Source of the DNA: Mycobacterium colombiense
GTDB taxonomy: Bacteria; Actinomycetota; Actinomycetes; Mycobacteriales; Mycobacteriaceae
Assembly (NCBI RefSeq): GCF_001665835.1
Contig: NZ_LZSX01000063.1
Location: 1 to 64,000, forward strand
DNA: 64,000 bases
Direction: 5' to 3'
Shown piece after piece: positions 35,038-44,063 of this stretch. Both the position numbers and the translations under genes were made by a program. Under the pieces are notes generated by a model. It had not been told where the DNA came from, did not search any database, and was given only the letters and a program-made list of their open reading frames with translations. Each line of letters opens with the position of its first letter. Position 1 is the stretch's first letter.

Positions 35038-36090
35038 TCAGGCCGAGAACGTCTGCTGCGGCACCGGTGTCGGCGTCGGGCTGACCTCGGAGGAGGCCGG
35101 CGCGCCACCGGGTACCGGCGCGGGTGCCCCGGGCGCCGCTGGAGCAGCGGGCGCCGGTGCAGGCGCGCCGGGAGCCGTCGCTGTTCCCGGCGCACCGGGC
35201 GCCGCGGGGGCTCCTGGAGCCGCCGGCGGGGCCGCGGGCGGTGTCCACGCCTGGATCGACTCGGTGAGCGCCTTGGCCGCGCCCCGGTCCACCGGGTCGT
35301 TCGAGGTTCCGAGCCACACCACGAACCAGCGTTGGGCGGTCCCACCGTTGGCGGAACCGATGACACCCGTCCAGATCTGGCCGTTGGGCTTGGACGCGTC
35401 GCTGAACTTGACTTCGTAGTACGACGCGCTGCCGGTGCTGCCGTTGCTCCCGTTGAGCGGGGTGGCGTCCTGGTTGATCCGGGTGCCGGGATAGGGCATG
35501 AAGAACTCGCCCATGTCCGAGCCCAGCCGCACGGCGGCCTTGGCGTTGTTGGCTTCCGCACTGGCATAGAGCTTTTGGTCCAGGCGACCCATCACGATGC
35601 GGGTGTCGTTGGCGACCGCTGGTGGCTGGTCGGGCATCGGCGGTGGGCCGGTGACCTTGCTCAGCAGCGCCGAACCGTAGTCGAGGTGCGACGCGTCCGA
35701 CTCCACCCAGCCGCCGGGCAGGACATAGCTGAATCCCCCGACCGCGTTGGTGATCCGCCCGGCGTTCGGGTCAGCGGGCGGTGGTGGTGGCGCATTCGGG
35801 TCGACGGGCGGCGGCGGTGCCCCGTTGGGGTTCGCCGGCGGCGGGACCGCGTTGGGATCACCCGGCACCGGTTGCCCATTCGGCGCCTGGGCGGCCGGCG
35901 GCGGGTTGGTCGCCGGCGCCCCGGGCGGGACCGTGGCCGTGGTCGGCGGGACCGGGGTCGGCACCTCGGGATCGGCGCTGGAAGTCGCCGGCAACGCGAT
36001 GGCGATTGCGCTGGCACCGGTCACCGTGGTGATCGCCAGCGTCGTCCACAGTCCTTTGCGACGGGTCGAGGTCGGATCCACCTGCTCCAT
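35038..36090 (-). CDS. apa: Alanine- and proline-rich secreted antigen Apa (fibronectin attachment protein)
   Basis: A 350-residue secreted glycoprotein. The signal peptide ends at ATSSA-D (cut after residue 39). Residues 40-115 are Pro-rich with [17 protein letters not shown] repeats, the central folded domain includes the fibronectin-binding RWFVVWLGT near residue 253, and the tail from about 300 is Ala/Pro-rich ([13 protein letters not shown]). Apa/FAP binds fibronectin and is O-mannosylated in other mycobacteria. The gene lies just downstream of modC in the same direction, as Rv1860 does. Repeat length differs between species, so it is a useful typing region. Confidence 0.93.
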   Translation of the reverse strand: MEQVDPTSTRRKGLWTTLAITTVTGASAIAIALPATSSADPEVPTPVPPTTATVPPGAPATNPPPAAQAPNGQPVPGDPNAVPPPANPNGAPPPPVDPNAPPPPPADPNAGRITNAVGGFSYVLPGGWVESDASHLDYGSALLSKVTGPPPMPDQPPAVANDTRIVMGRLDQKLYASAEANNAKAAVRLGSDMGEFFMPYPGTRINQDATPLNGSNGSTGSASYYEVKFSDASKPNGQIWTGVIGSANGGTAQRWFVVWLGTSNDPVDRGAAKALTESIQAWTPPAAPPAAPGAPAAPGAPGTATAPGAPAPAPAAPAAPGAPAPVPGGAPASSEVSPTPTPVPQQTFSA

Positions 36091-36213
36091 GGCGACGAAC
36101 CTACCGTGTTACCGCTGTGACGCAAGGATGCATTGCGGACTAATGCTGTGCGGAATTACCGATGTTGCCAATGTGCAATCTTTGCGGGGGCACGACGCCG
36201 CGCACCCGGCGGC

Positions 36214-37317
36214 TCACCGCGCGGCGGGATGCAGCGCCACCTCGTGGGCCTTGACCGAGAACCAGACTCGATCCCCGGGCACCAATTGCAGCTCGGATGC
36301 GGCGTCGACGGTGATCTCCGCGGCGAGGCCCGGGGCACCGTCGGGTTGCGGCGCGGCGCGCACCCACACGGCTGCCCCGCGGACGTCCATCTCGGCCACG
36401 GTGACCTCGACGGTGTTGCGGGGGCTGCCATGCGGACGATCGCGATAGACGGCCACCGCCGTTGGCGGGAACACCGCGATCGCATGCTGGTCCGGCGAGA
36501 CCGGTTCGCCGCTCTCCGGTAGCGCCGCATGCCAGCGGTCGCCGGACTCCGCGCGCAGCGAGCCGTCACGGTCGACGGTTCCGTTCACCAGGTTGATGCC
36601 CGCGATGCGGGCCGCGAAATGACTGCGGGGTGCGGTGAGAACCTCGGGCACCGGGCCGATTTCGGCGATGGTGCCGGATTCCAGCACCAGGACGCGATCG
36701 GCCAGGGTGAACACGTCCAGCAGGTCGTGGGTGACCAGGATCGCCGCGCAGCCGGTACGGGTGATGACCTTGCGCAACACCGCCCGGATCGCCGCGGCCG
36801 CGGCGACGTCGAGCCCGGCCAGCGGTTCGTCGAGCAGCAACACGTCGGGTTCGGCCGCCAGGGCCCGGGCGATCGCGACCCGCTGGGCCTGCCCGCCGGA
36901 CAGCTGTCGCGGTTTCCGGTCGGCGAAGCGTTCGGCGTCCACCTCACGCAGCCAGCGCAGCGCGGTCGCCGCCTGGGCGGCGCGACCCGGGCGCCACCTG
37001 GCGCGCCGACTGTGCGGTCCGAAAGCGACATTGGCGGCAACGCTCATGTGCGGGAACAGCAACGCGTCCTGCAGCAGCAGCCCGACCCGGCGGTCGTGCG
37101 TCGCCACATTTATCCCGGCCGCGGTGTCGGTCAAGACCCGGTCCCCCAGCCGCACCACCCCGTCGTCCGGACGAAGAAGCCCCGCGATGACATGCAGGGC
37201 GGTCGATTTGCCCGCGCCGTTGGGGCCGAGCACCGCGAGCACCTCACCCGCGGACACGGAGAACTCCACGTCCACATGCCGATCCGCAACGGCCGCGCGC
37301 AGCTGCAGTTCGCTCAT
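36214..37317 (-). CDS. modC: Molybdate ABC transporter ATP-binding protein ModC
   Basis: The 367-residue ATPase powers molybdate uptake. It has Walker [10 protein letters not shown], the signature [15 protein letters not shown], Walker [13 protein letters not shown] and the switch His in [10 protein letters not shown]-terminal MOP/TOBE domain ([20 protein letters not shown]) is the usual molybdate-binding regulatory part of ModC. Its ATG at 37317 overlaps the modB stop (ATGA), so the two are translationally coupled. Genes run modA-modB-modC-apa on the minus strand. Confidence 0.93.
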   Translation of the reverse strand: MSELQLRAAVADRHVDVEFSVSAGEVLAVLGPNGAGKSTALHVIAGLLRPDDGVVRLGDRVLTDTAAGINVATHDRRVGLLLQDALLFPHMSVAANVAFGPHSRRARWRPGRAAQAATALRWLREVDAERFADRKPRQLSGGQAQRVAIARALAAEPDVLLLDEPLAGLDVAAAAAIRAVLRKVITRTGCAAILVTHDLLDVFTLADRVLVLESGTIAEIGPVPEVLTAPRSHFAARIAGINLVNGTVDRDGSLRAESGDRWHAALPESGEPVSPDQHAIAVFPPTAVAVYRDRPHGSPRNTVEVTVAEMDVRGAAVWVRAAPQPDGAPGLAAEITVDAASELQLVPGDRVWFSVKAHEVALHPAAR

Positions 37318-38108
37318 GCTTGCCCGGTTCCGGTCAGCCGGCGGCCGCCCAGGCCCAAGACCACCAGGGCCGCCACCACCACCAACAAGATGGACAGCGC
37401 CACAGCGGCATTGGCGTCGGTCACCCGTTGCAGATAGATCTCCAGCGGCAGCGTGCGGGTCACCCCCTGCCGGGATCCGGCGAACGTCAGCGTCGCGCCG
37501 AATTCGCCCAGCGAGCGGGCGAAGGCCAGCACCGCGCCCGACACCACGCCCGGCAACAGCAGCGGCAGGGTGACGCGCCACCAGACGACGCTCGGGCGCG
37601 CACCCAGCGTCGCGGCCACCAGTTCGAAGTCGGCCCCGGCGGTGCGCGCGGCGCCTTCCAGCGAAATCACCAGAAACGGCAGCGAGACGAAGGTCTGCGC
37701 CAGCACCACGGCGGTGGTGCTGAACGCGATGCTGACGCCCGCGGCTTCCAGGTACCGGCCGAGCAAGCCGAGCCGGCCGAACGCGTACAGCAACGCGATT
37801 CCGCCCACCACCGGCGGCAGCACCAGCGGCAGCAGGATCAGCGGCCGCAGCAACCGGATCACGCGCGCCGTGCTGCGCGCCAGCACCAGCGCCATCGGCA
37901 CCCCCAGCACCAGGCACAACACCGTGCTGGCGGCGGCGGTCTTCAGGCTCAGCAGCAACGCCGTCCGCGACGACGGGCTGCTGATCAGCGACCCGAAATG
38001 AGGCCAGTCGACCTTGACCGCGATGGCCAGCAACGGCAGCACCACGAAGACGGTGCCCGCCGCCGCGGGGACATACACCCAGCGGGGCAGATCCGTCGGC
38101 CGGTGCAT
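37314..38108 (-). CDS. modB: Molybdate ABC transporter permease ModB
   Basis: A 264-residue permease with about six membrane helices and the cytoplasmic EAA-type loop [16 protein letters not shown] that docks on ModC. ATG 38108 ([16 protein letters not shown]) lies eight bases after the modA stop. Upstream in-frame codons overlap modA in another phase and are rejected. It belongs to the tungstate/molybdate CysW-type permease family. Confidence 0.93.
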   Translation of the reverse strand: MHRPTDLPRWVYVPAAAGTVFVVLPLLAIAVKVDWPHFGSLISSPSSRTALLLSLKTAAASTVLCLVLGVPMALVLARSTARVIRLLRPLILLPLVLPPVVGGIALLYAFGRLGLLGRYLEAAGVSIAFSTTAVVLAQTFVSLPFLVISLEGAARTAGADFELVAATLGARPSVVWWRVTLPLLLPGVVSGAVLAFARSLGEFGATLTFAGSRQGVTRTLPLEIYLQRVTDANAAVALSILLVVVAALVVLGLGGRRLTGTGQA

Positions 38109-38116
38109 GGGCGGCG

Positions 38117-38896
38117 TCAGGGTTTCGCGAAGCCGGCCCGGGCCAGGATCTGCTGCCCGGTCGGTGAGGTCACCAGGTCGACGAACTTCTGCGCCTGCGC
38201 GGCGAGCGGCGCCTTCTTCAGCACGCCGATGGGATAGACGTTCACCGCGCCGGCGGCCTCCGGGAAGTTCACGGTCGCGACGTTGTTGCCTGCGGACTTG
38301 GCGTCGGTGACGTAGACGAGCGCGGCGTCGGCCTGGCCGCTGGTGACCTTGTTGAGGGCGTCCGTCACGCTGAGTTCCTCGCTGACCGGGTTGAGCCGTA
38401 CGCCGGTGTTGTCCTCGACGCGATGGGTCGCCGCCCCGCACGGCACCGGCTGCTGGCAGGTCACCACGTTGAGGCCGGGCTTGGCCAGGTCGGCGAACGA
38501 GCCGATCTTTTTCGGGTTGCCCGGCGCGGTGACGATGACCAGGGTGTTGGACGCGAAGTTCGTCGGGTTGCCGTTCAGCAGGCCGGCTTTGCCGACGGTG
38601 TCCATTTGCGCGGTGTCGGCCGACGCGAACACGTCGGCCGTCGCGCCCTGCGTCAGCTGAGTCGCCAGGTCGGAGGAGCCGGCGAACTCGAAGTCGACGC
38701 CGATGCCCGGATTCTGGTTCTTGAACCGCTGGCTGATCTGGGTGAACGACGGCTTGAGCGACGCCGCGGCGAACACCATGACCTTGCCGCCGGATGTCGA
38801 CGAGGTCTGCGGAGAGGGCGACTTCGAACCGCACCCGATCAGGCCCGCCATCAGCACCGTCGAAACCAGGGCGGCCAGGATCCCGATCCGACGCAT
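38117..38896 (-). CDS. modA: Molybdate-binding lipoprotein ModA
   Basis: The 259-residue substrate-binding protein has a lipoprotein signal with lipobox LIGC at C22, so it is anchored on the outer face of the membrane. Ligand-binding segments typical of ModA are present: [34 protein letters not shown] and [12 protein letters not shown]. It is the first gene of the modABC operon. Molybdate supplies the molybdenum cofactor enzymes. Confidence 0.93.
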   Translation of the reverse strand: MRRIGILAALVSTVLMAGLIGCGSKSPSPQTSSTSGGKVMVFAAASLKPSFTQISQRFKNQNPGIGVDFEFAGSSDLATQLTQGATADVFASADTAQMDTVGKAGLLNGNPTNFASNTLVIVTAPGNPKKIGSFADLAKPGLNVVTCQQPVPCGAATHRVEDNTGVRLNPVSEELSVTDALNKVTSGQADAALVYVTDAKSAGNNVATVNFPEAAGAVNVYPIGVLKKAPLAAQAQKFVDLVTSPTGQQILARAGFAKP

Positions 38897-38980
38897 GGAT
38901 GCACCCTAGCCCGCCGATGATGCGGTCCGCTCGCAGGTTGAATCGCCGCAAGAAAGTGCGCAAGAAAGTGGTGGCCGAAT

Positions 38981-38992
38981 AGTTACGTAACT
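38981..38992. promoter_or_regulatory. Perfect 12-base palindrome upstream of modA
   Basis: AGTTACGTAACT is fully self-complementary and lies about 85 bases upstream of the modA start and 98 bases before the SDR gene. It could bind a dimeric repressor acting on either divergent gene. No known regulator is assigned. Confidence 0.35.
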
Positions 38993-39031
38993 GATCCGCG
39001 CGTCGCGCCGGCGAAAGTTTCGCCGACTAGC

Positions 39032-39043
39032 TACTGTCCAGTA
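39032..39043. promoter_or_regulatory. Inverted repeat upstream of the Rv1856c-like SDR gene
   Basis: TACTG-tc-CAGTA is a perfect dyad ending 47 bases before the ATG at 39091. Its position in the promoter region suggests an operator for a TetR-type protein; the regulator is not encoded next to it. Confidence 0.4.
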
Positions 39044-39090
39044 ACATATGTCGGAATTGATGCCATAACGCGCGTGGACACGAGGAGGTC

Positions 39091-39768
39091 ATGGCAGTGG
39101 AGGTGCTGGTTACCGGCGGAGACACGGACCTGGGGCGCACGGTAGCCGAGAGCTTCCGCGATGACGGCCACAAAGTGACCCTTGTGGGCGCGCGCGCGAG
39201 CGAACTGGAGATCGCCGCCAAGGAGCTCGAGGTCGAGGCGATCGTCTGCGACACCACCGACCCGGCCAGCCTCGAAGAGGCCCGTCCCCTGTTCCCGCAT
39301 CACCTGGACACCATCGTCAACGTGCCGGCCCCCACCTGGGACGCCGGCGACCCGCGCACCTACTCGATCGCCGACACGGCCAACGCCTGGCGCAATGCCC
39401 TTGACGCGACGGTCCTTTCGGCAGTGTTGACCGTGCAGGCCGTGGGAGATCACCTCCGCTCGGGCGGCTCCATCATCAGTCTGGTGCCCGAGAACCCGCC
39501 GGCGGGCAGCGCCGACGCCGCCATCAAGGCCACGCTGTCGAACTGGACCGCCGGGCAGGCAGGCATTTTCGGTACCCGCGGAATCACGGTCAACGTGGTG
39601 GCGAGTGGGCGCAGCGTCGAGGCCGGCTATGACGGACTGTCCCGCACGCCGGCGCCGGTGGCCACCGAAGCCGCCCGGTTGGCGTTGTTCTTGACCACGT
39701 CGGCGGCGCGCCACATCACCGGCCAGACGCTGCACGTGAGTCACGGCGCGCTGGCTCGTTTCGCCTGA
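39091..39768 (+). CDS. SDR-fold protein with degenerate active site (Rv1856c-like)
   Basis: A 225-residue Rossmann protein with a cofactor loop VTGGDTDLGRTVAES but without the NNAG (VNVPAP instead) and with DAAIK where classical SDRs have YxxxK. The Ser-region is GSIISLVPENP. The residues needed for SDR catalysis are therefore missing, and a binding or regulatory role is possible. Ribosome site GGAGG precedes ATG 39091. It is divergent from modA across a 194-base region with two palindromes. Confidence 0.78.
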   Translation: MAVEVLVTGGDTDLGRTVAESFRDDGHKVTLVGARASELEIAAKELEVEAIVCDTTDPASLEEARPLFPHHLDTIVNVPAPTWDAGDPRTYSIADTANAWRNALDATVLSAVLTVQAVGDHLRSGGSIISLVPENPPAGSADAAIKATLSNWTAGQAGIFGTRGITVNVVASGRSVEAGYDGLSRTPAPVATEAARLALFLTTSAARHITGQTLHVSHGALARFA

Positions 39769-39821
39769 GGCGTAGCGCGGCACCCTTCTCCGGGGCGGAG
39801 CCGATCGCTACGGTAAATCTC

Positions 39822-40739
39822 GTGGCTATTCGACTCGGTCTGCAGATTCCCAACTTCTCCTACGGCACCGGGGTTGAGCAACTCTTCCCCACCGTCATTG
39901 CCCAGGCGCGCGAAGCCGAATCCGCCGGATTCGACTCGGTTTTCGTGATGGACCACTTCTACCAACTGCCGATGCTGGGATCGCCGGATCAGCCGATGCT
40001 GGAGGCCTACACCGCCCTGGCGGCGCTGGCCACCGCCACCGAGAGGGTGCAGCTGGGCACCTTGGTAACCGGCAACACGTACCGCAATCCGTCCCTGCTC
40101 GCAAAGACCATCACCACGCTCGACGTGGTGAGCCAGGGCCGGGCGATCCTGGGGATCGGCACCGGATGGTTCCAGCTCGAGCACGATCAGCTGGGCTTCG
40201 AATTCGGCACCTTCACCGACAGGTTCAACCGGCTCGACGAGGCCCTGGAGATCATCCTGCCGATGATCAGGGGCGAGCGGGCCACCTTCTCGGGCAAGTG
40301 GTACCGAGCCAGCGAGGCATTCGCCAATCCCCGCTTCCGGGAGCACATTCCGCTGATGATCGGCGGCAGCGGCGAGAAGAAGACGATCCCGCTCGCCGCA
40401 CGGCATTTCGACCACCTCAACGTGATCGCGGGTTTCGACGAGCTGCCACGCAAGCTGGATGCGGTGCGGCGGGCCTGTGACGAGGTGGGCCGCGACCCCG
40501 CCACCCTGGAAACCAGCACGCTGACCACGGTGCTGATCGACGAAAACGCCAGCCTCGACCAGGTTCCCGCCGAGATGACGCAGCGCATGGTCGTCGGCAC
40601 GCCCGATTCGGTTGCCGATCAGATCAAGACCAAGGTGATCGACGCGGGCATCGACGGCGTGATCATCAACCTGCCCTTCTACACGCCCGGCGTCATCGAG
40701 GCGGCCGGCGCAGCGCTGCGTCCGCTAGTGGGGCTCTAG
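39822..40739 (+). CDS. LLM-class F420-dependent oxidoreductase (Rv1855c-like)
   Basis: A 305-residue luciferase-like protein: AIRLGLQIPNFSYGTGVEQL, TERVQLGTLVTGNTYRNPSL, LGIGTGWFQLEHDQLGFEFG and IPLMIGGSGEKKTIPLAARH, which form the F420-binding barrel. The start GTG 39822 has no ribosome site, but TACGGT lies at -13 to -8, close to leaderless spacing. It follows the SDR gene by 53 bases. Substrate unknown. Confidence 0.85.
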   Translation: MAIRLGLQIPNFSYGTGVEQLFPTVIAQAREAESAGFDSVFVMDHFYQLPMLGSPDQPMLEAYTALAALATATERVQLGTLVTGNTYRNPSLLAKTITTLDVVSQGRAILGIGTGWFQLEHDQLGFEFGTFTDRFNRLDEALEIILPMIRGERATFSGKWYRASEAFANPRFREHIPLMIGGSGEKKTIPLAARHFDHLNVIAGFDELPRKLDAVRRACDEVGRDPATLETSTLTTVLIDENASLDQVPAEMTQRMVVGTPDSVADQIKTKVIDAGIDGVIINLPFYTPGVIEAAGAALRPLVGL

Positions 40740-40852
40740 CAACTGCACGGTCGCGTGGAGTCGCGAATCGGTCGTGCCGCGGTAATACTTCCGTGTAGCA
40801 GCGTTTACCTGTGCCACAACGGCGCAGCGCAGAAGCAAAGGCCGGGGCCGTC

Positions 40853-41233
40853 ATGTACAAACGAGCCTTGGTGGCGATCGCGGTCGGCGTCGCGTTCGCC
40901 CCGACCCCCATCGCGCTCGCCGACAACGACTGGATCGCCATGGCGATATCGGACTCCACCGGCCACATCAACATCGCCGACGGAGCATCCAGCCAGGGCG
41001 CGGCCGAGAAGGCCGTAATGGAGACATGCCGCAAGAGCATCAGCGACTGTCGTCTGCTGGCCAGCGGGCAGGGTGGGTGCATGGCCCTCGTCTTGAACGC
41101 AGCCAAATCCAGATATTTCGGCGGCTGGGGCCCGACACGCGAAGAGGCGGAGGCGGCTGCGCTGGCGCGCGCCCCCGGCGGAACCATCCAGGAAGGCCAC
41201 GACCACTGCGTCGGAGAAGGCTCCAGTCAGTGA
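40853..41233 (+). CDS. Secreted DUF4189-domain protein
   Basis: A 126-residue exported protein: signal peptide MYKRALVAIAVGVAFAPTPI with a cut near ALA-DND, then WIAMAISDSTGHINIADGAS and AAEKAVMETCRKSISDCRLL, the DUF4189 pattern with four Cys (likely two disulphides) and a KSRYFGGWGPTREEAEAAAL repeat-like end. No function is established for the family. ATG 40853 is chosen because the signal peptide begins there. Confidence 0.82.
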   Translation: MYKRALVAIAVGVAFAPTPIALADNDWIAMAISDSTGHINIADGASSQGAAEKAVMETCRKSISDCRLLASGQGGCMALVLNAAKSRYFGGWGPTREEAEAAALARAPGGTIQEGHDHCVGEGSSQ

Positions 41234-41312
41234 CGGCGGCGTCGGCTCGTAGGCTGATATCTACGCCACAGTCGCCGTCGCCCACCAGGTAGTTCACCTC
41301 CACACACCGTTA

Positions 41313-41328
41313 GTGTTGCAAACAACAC
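41313..41328. promoter_or_regulatory. Inverted repeat in the ndh upstream region
   Basis: GTGTTG-caaa-CAACAC is a perfect 6-base dyad, 95 bases upstream of the ndh ATG. It is a candidate operator controlling respiratory NADH oxidation; the protein that would bind is unknown. Confidence 0.4.
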
Positions 41329-41423
41329 ACGCGTACGAACTAGGTGTCGGGGTATTCGCATTACTAGCGTGGTGGCTAATTGCAGTCGCGCGTCCAGAAG
41401 CCCCCGTCAGGAGCAGCGGAAAC

Positions 41424-42809
41424 ATGAGCCCCCAGCCAGGTACCACCGCTGGACCGGAGCGCCGTCACCAGGTCGTCATCATCGGCTCCGGGTTCGGCGG
41501 ACTCAACGCGGCAAAGAAACTCAAGCACGCCAACGTCGACATCAAACTGATTGCCCGGACGACGCACCATCTCTTCCAGCCGCTGCTGTACCAAGTGGCG
41601 ACGGGCATTGTGTCCGAAGGCGATATCGCGCCGCCCACCCGGGTCGTGCTGCGCAGGCAGCGCAACGTGCAGGTGCTGCTCGGCGACGTCACCCACATCG
41701 ATCTGGAGGGCAAGTTCGTCGTGTCCGATTTGCTCGGGCACACCTACGACACCCCGTACGACAGCCTGATCATCGCCGCCGGCGCCGGCCAGTCGTATTT
41801 CGGCAACGACCATTTCGCCGAGTTCGCGCCCGGCATGAAGTCGATCGACGACGCCCTTGAGGTGCGAGGGCGCATCCTCAGCGCGTTCGAACAGGCCGAG
41901 CGGTCTCGCGATCCGGAACGACGGGCCAAGCTGCTGACGTTCACCGTGATCGGGGCCGGCCCCACCGGCGTCGAAATGGCCGGGCAGATCGCGGAATTGG
42001 CGAAGGACACGTTGAGGGGCTCGTTCCGGCACATCGACTCGACGAAGGCGCGGGTGATCCTGCTCGATGCCGCGCCCGCCGTGCTGCCGCCGTTCGGCGA
42101 CAAGCTAGGTCAGCGCGCAGCGGCCCGGCTGGAGAAGATGGGCGTCGAGATCCAGCTGGGTGCGATGGTCACCGACGTCGACCGCAACGGCATCACCGTG
42201 AAAGATTCCGACGGCACCGTCCGGCGCATCGAGTCGGCTTGCAAGGTGTGGTCCGCCGGCGTGTCCGCCAGCCCGCTGGGCCGCGACCTCGCCGATCAGT
42301 CGTCGGTCGAACTGGACCGGGCCGGGCGCGTCAAGGTGCTGCCCGACCTGTCGGTCCCCGGCCACCCGAACGTATTCGTCATCGGGGACCTGGCCGCCGT
42401 GGAGGGCGTGCCGGGAGTGGCGCAGGGCGCGATTCAGGGCGCCAAGTACGTCGCGAGCACCATCAAGGCCGAACTCGGCGGCGCCAACCCGGCCGACCGG
42501 GAACCGTTCCAGTACTTCGACAAGGGCTCCATGGCGACCGTGTCGCGGTTCTCCGCGGTGGCCAAGATCGGCCCGGTCGAGTTCAGCGGCCTGTTCGCCT
42601 GGTTCGCCTGGCTGGTGCTGCACCTGGTCTACCTGGTCGGGTTCAAGACCAAGATCAGCACGCTGCTGTCCTGGACGGTGACGTTCCTGAGCACCCGCCG
42701 CGGCCAGCTGACCATCACCGAACAGCAAGCGTTCGCCCGGACCCGGCTCGAACAGTTGGCGGTCGTCGCCGCGGAGACCAAGCGGCCGGCGGCCAGGCGG
42801 GCCAGCTAG
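41424..42809 (+). CDS. ndh: Type II NADH dehydrogenase
   Basis: The 461-residue single-subunit flavoprotein oxidises NADH and reduces menaquinone at the inner membrane without pumping protons. It has FAD motif VVIIGSGFGGLNAAKKL, NADH motif FTVIGAGPTGVEMAGQIAEL, the second FAD segment HPNVFVIGDLAAVEGVPGVA and a C-terminal amphipathic membrane anchor (WFAWLVLHLVYLVGFKTKIS). ATG 41424 follows GGAG and matches the M. tuberculosis start (MSPQ). In M. tuberculosis the urease genes lie next to it; here a thioesterase gene follows directly. Confidence 0.96.
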   Translation: MSPQPGTTAGPERRHQVVIIGSGFGGLNAAKKLKHANVDIKLIARTTHHLFQPLLYQVATGIVSEGDIAPPTRVVLRRQRNVQVLLGDVTHIDLEGKFVVSDLLGHTYDTPYDSLIIAAGAGQSYFGNDHFAEFAPGMKSIDDALEVRGRILSAFEQAERSRDPERRAKLLTFTVIGAGPTGVEMAGQIAELAKDTLRGSFRHIDSTKARVILLDAAPAVLPPFGDKLGQRAAARLEKMGVEIQLGAMVTDVDRNGITVKDSDGTVRRIESACKVWSAGVSASPLGRDLADQSSVELDRAGRVKVLPDLSVPGHPNVFVIGDLAAVEGVPGVAQGAIQGAKYVASTIKAELGGANPADREPFQYFDKGSMATVSRFSAVAKIGPVEFSGLFAWFAWLVLHLVYLVGFKTKISTLLSWTVTFLSTRRGQLTITEQQAFARTRLEQLAVVAAETKRPAARRAS

Positions 42810-42881
42810 CCGATCGTCGCCGGCACCCTCCAATGAAGTTGCCGGACAACGCATTTCATCGCATACTGGTCGAGGCTGAGA

Positions 42882-43310
42882 TCAGCCCTCGCGAAGCTCG
42901 AGATTCTGCAGCCGCACCTGACCGCGCGCGACCACCCGGTCGTCGCCGTCGGTGATGGTGACCAACCACAATTGCTGGCTTCGGCCGCGGTGGATCGGTT
43001 CAACCGTGCCGTACACCATGCCCGAGCCGATAGAGCGTAAAAAATCGGTGTTGTTGTTGACGCCCACCACGTTTCCGCCGCCGCGGGTGGCCAGCCACGT
43101 GTACGCGGCCACGCTGGCCATGCTCTCGATCATCGAGCAGTAAACGCCACCGTGAACCAAACCCATCGGCTGCAGCAGCTTGGGTGTGACCTTGAGCTGG
43201 GCGCGGGCACCGTCGGGGCTGAGTTCGGTGAATTGCAGCCCGATCTCGCGGTCGAAGGGCGCGGCGAAGTCCGACGGGAGGATCGTTTTCTGCGGCTCTG
43301 GCACGTCCAT
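42882..43310 (-). CDS. PaaI-type hotdog thioesterase (Rv1847-like)
   Basis: A 142-residue hotdog-fold protein: QPMGLVHGGVYCSMIESMAS contains the HGG loop of the PaaI/YigI thioesterases, then FLRSIGSGMVYGTVEPIHRG and QQLWLVTITDGDDRVVARGQ. It probably hydrolyses acyl- or aryl-CoA esters. I chose ATG 43310. It is divergent from blaI, with an iron box in between. Convergent with ndh. Confidence 0.85.
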   Translation of the reverse strand: MDVPEPQKTILPSDFAAPFDREIGLQFTELSPDGARAQLKVTPKLLQPMGLVHGGVYCSMIESMASVAAYTWLATRGGGNVVGVNNNTDFLRSIGSGMVYGTVEPIHRGRSQQLWLVTITDGDDRVVARGQVRLQNLELREG

Positions 43311-43368
43311 GTGTCTACACCATGGCCCCAGCACGCCCCCGCGGCGGATTCCGGCCCGGAAAACGGCT

Positions 43369-43397
43369 GAGCCCCGCGCCTTGAAGGCACGGGGCTC
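43369..43397. repeat. GC-rich hairpin between the thioesterase and blaI
   Basis: GAGCCCCG at 43369-43376 pairs with CGGGGCTC at 43390-43397, with GCC/GGC extending the stem inside. It lies upstream of both divergent genes, so it is not an ordinary terminator for either and may sit in the thioesterase 5' leader. Confidence 0.45.
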
Positions 43398-43472
43398 GCC
43401 GATCGAGTAGACCGGGGGTCGCTGCAGCCCTCAGGACTCTCACACGGTCCGTTATCGCTCGACTCGATCAGC

Positions 43473-43491
43473 ATAGGCAAGGCTGCCCTAA
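43473..43491. promoter_or_regulatory. IdeR-like iron box between the thioesterase and blaI
   Basis: ATAGGCAAGGCTGCCCTAA agrees with the 19-bp iron-box consensus at 14 of 19 positions by my count. It lies 163 bases upstream of the thioesterase start and 139 bases upstream of the blaI start. IdeR could control either or both. Confidence 0.6.
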
Positions 43492-43568
43492 CTTTGCAAG
43501 AGGTATTGTTCTTCTTGTTCGCGGCGGGGGCGCCCGGTGGCCGACAACAGTGATTTGTCAGCCTTCCG

Positions 43569-43585
43569 TACGACCGTCGGTAGTA
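43569..43585. promoter_or_regulatory. Candidate BlaI operator
   Basis: TACGACCG-T-CGGTAGTA is a near-perfect dyad (7 of 8 arm positions pair) 45 bases before the blaI ATG. BlaI/MecI repressors bind TAC-rich dyads of this kind and regulate their own gene. Confidence 0.6.
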
Positions 43586-43629
43586 AGCCGGAGTACGCTT
43601 TGATTCGACGCTCAGGAGATGAACGAACT

Positions 43630-44049
43630 ATGGCCAAACTGACACGGCTGGGGGATCTGGAACGGGCCGTCATGGACCATCTGTGGTCCACGCCCGAGCC
43701 TCAGACCGTCCGCCAGGTCCATGAGGCGTTGTCGGCACAGCGCGACCTGGCCTACACCACAATCATGACCGTGCTGCAACGGCTGGCCAAGAAGAACCTC
43801 GTTTCCCAGATCCGCGACGACCGGGCGCACCGGTACGCGCCGGTGCACGGTCGCGACGAGCTGGTCGCCGGACTCATGGTGGACGCGCTGGCCCAGGCCG
43901 AGGATTCCGGCGGCCGTCAGGCCGCGCTGGTGCACTTCGTCGAGCGCGTCGGCGCCGACGAGGCGGAGGCGCTGCGGCGCGCACTCGCCGAACTGGAAGC
44001 CAATCAACGCAATAACTCGCCATCTGCTGGCGCTCCACCGGAGGGCTGA
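43630..44049 (+). CDS. blaI: BlaI/MecI-type penicillinase repressor
   Basis: A 139-residue winged-helix repressor: LGDLERAVMDHLWSTPEPQT, VRQVHEALSAQRDLAYTTIM and TVLQRLAKKNLVSQI form the recognition and wing regions. In M. tuberculosis BlaI (Rv1846c) represses blaC and its own operon until BlaR cleaves it. ATG 43630 follows AGGAG; a longer in-frame start lies upstream but has no homology. It is followed 14 bases later by blaR. Confidence 0.93.
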   Translation: MAKLTRLGDLERAVMDHLWSTPEPQTVRQVHEALSAQRDLAYTTIMTVLQRLAKKNLVSQIRDDRAHRYAPVHGRDELVAGLMVDALAQAEDSGGRQAALVHFVERVGADEAEALRRALAELEANQRNNSPSAGAPPEG

Positions 44050-44063
44050 GGGACACTAACTGT

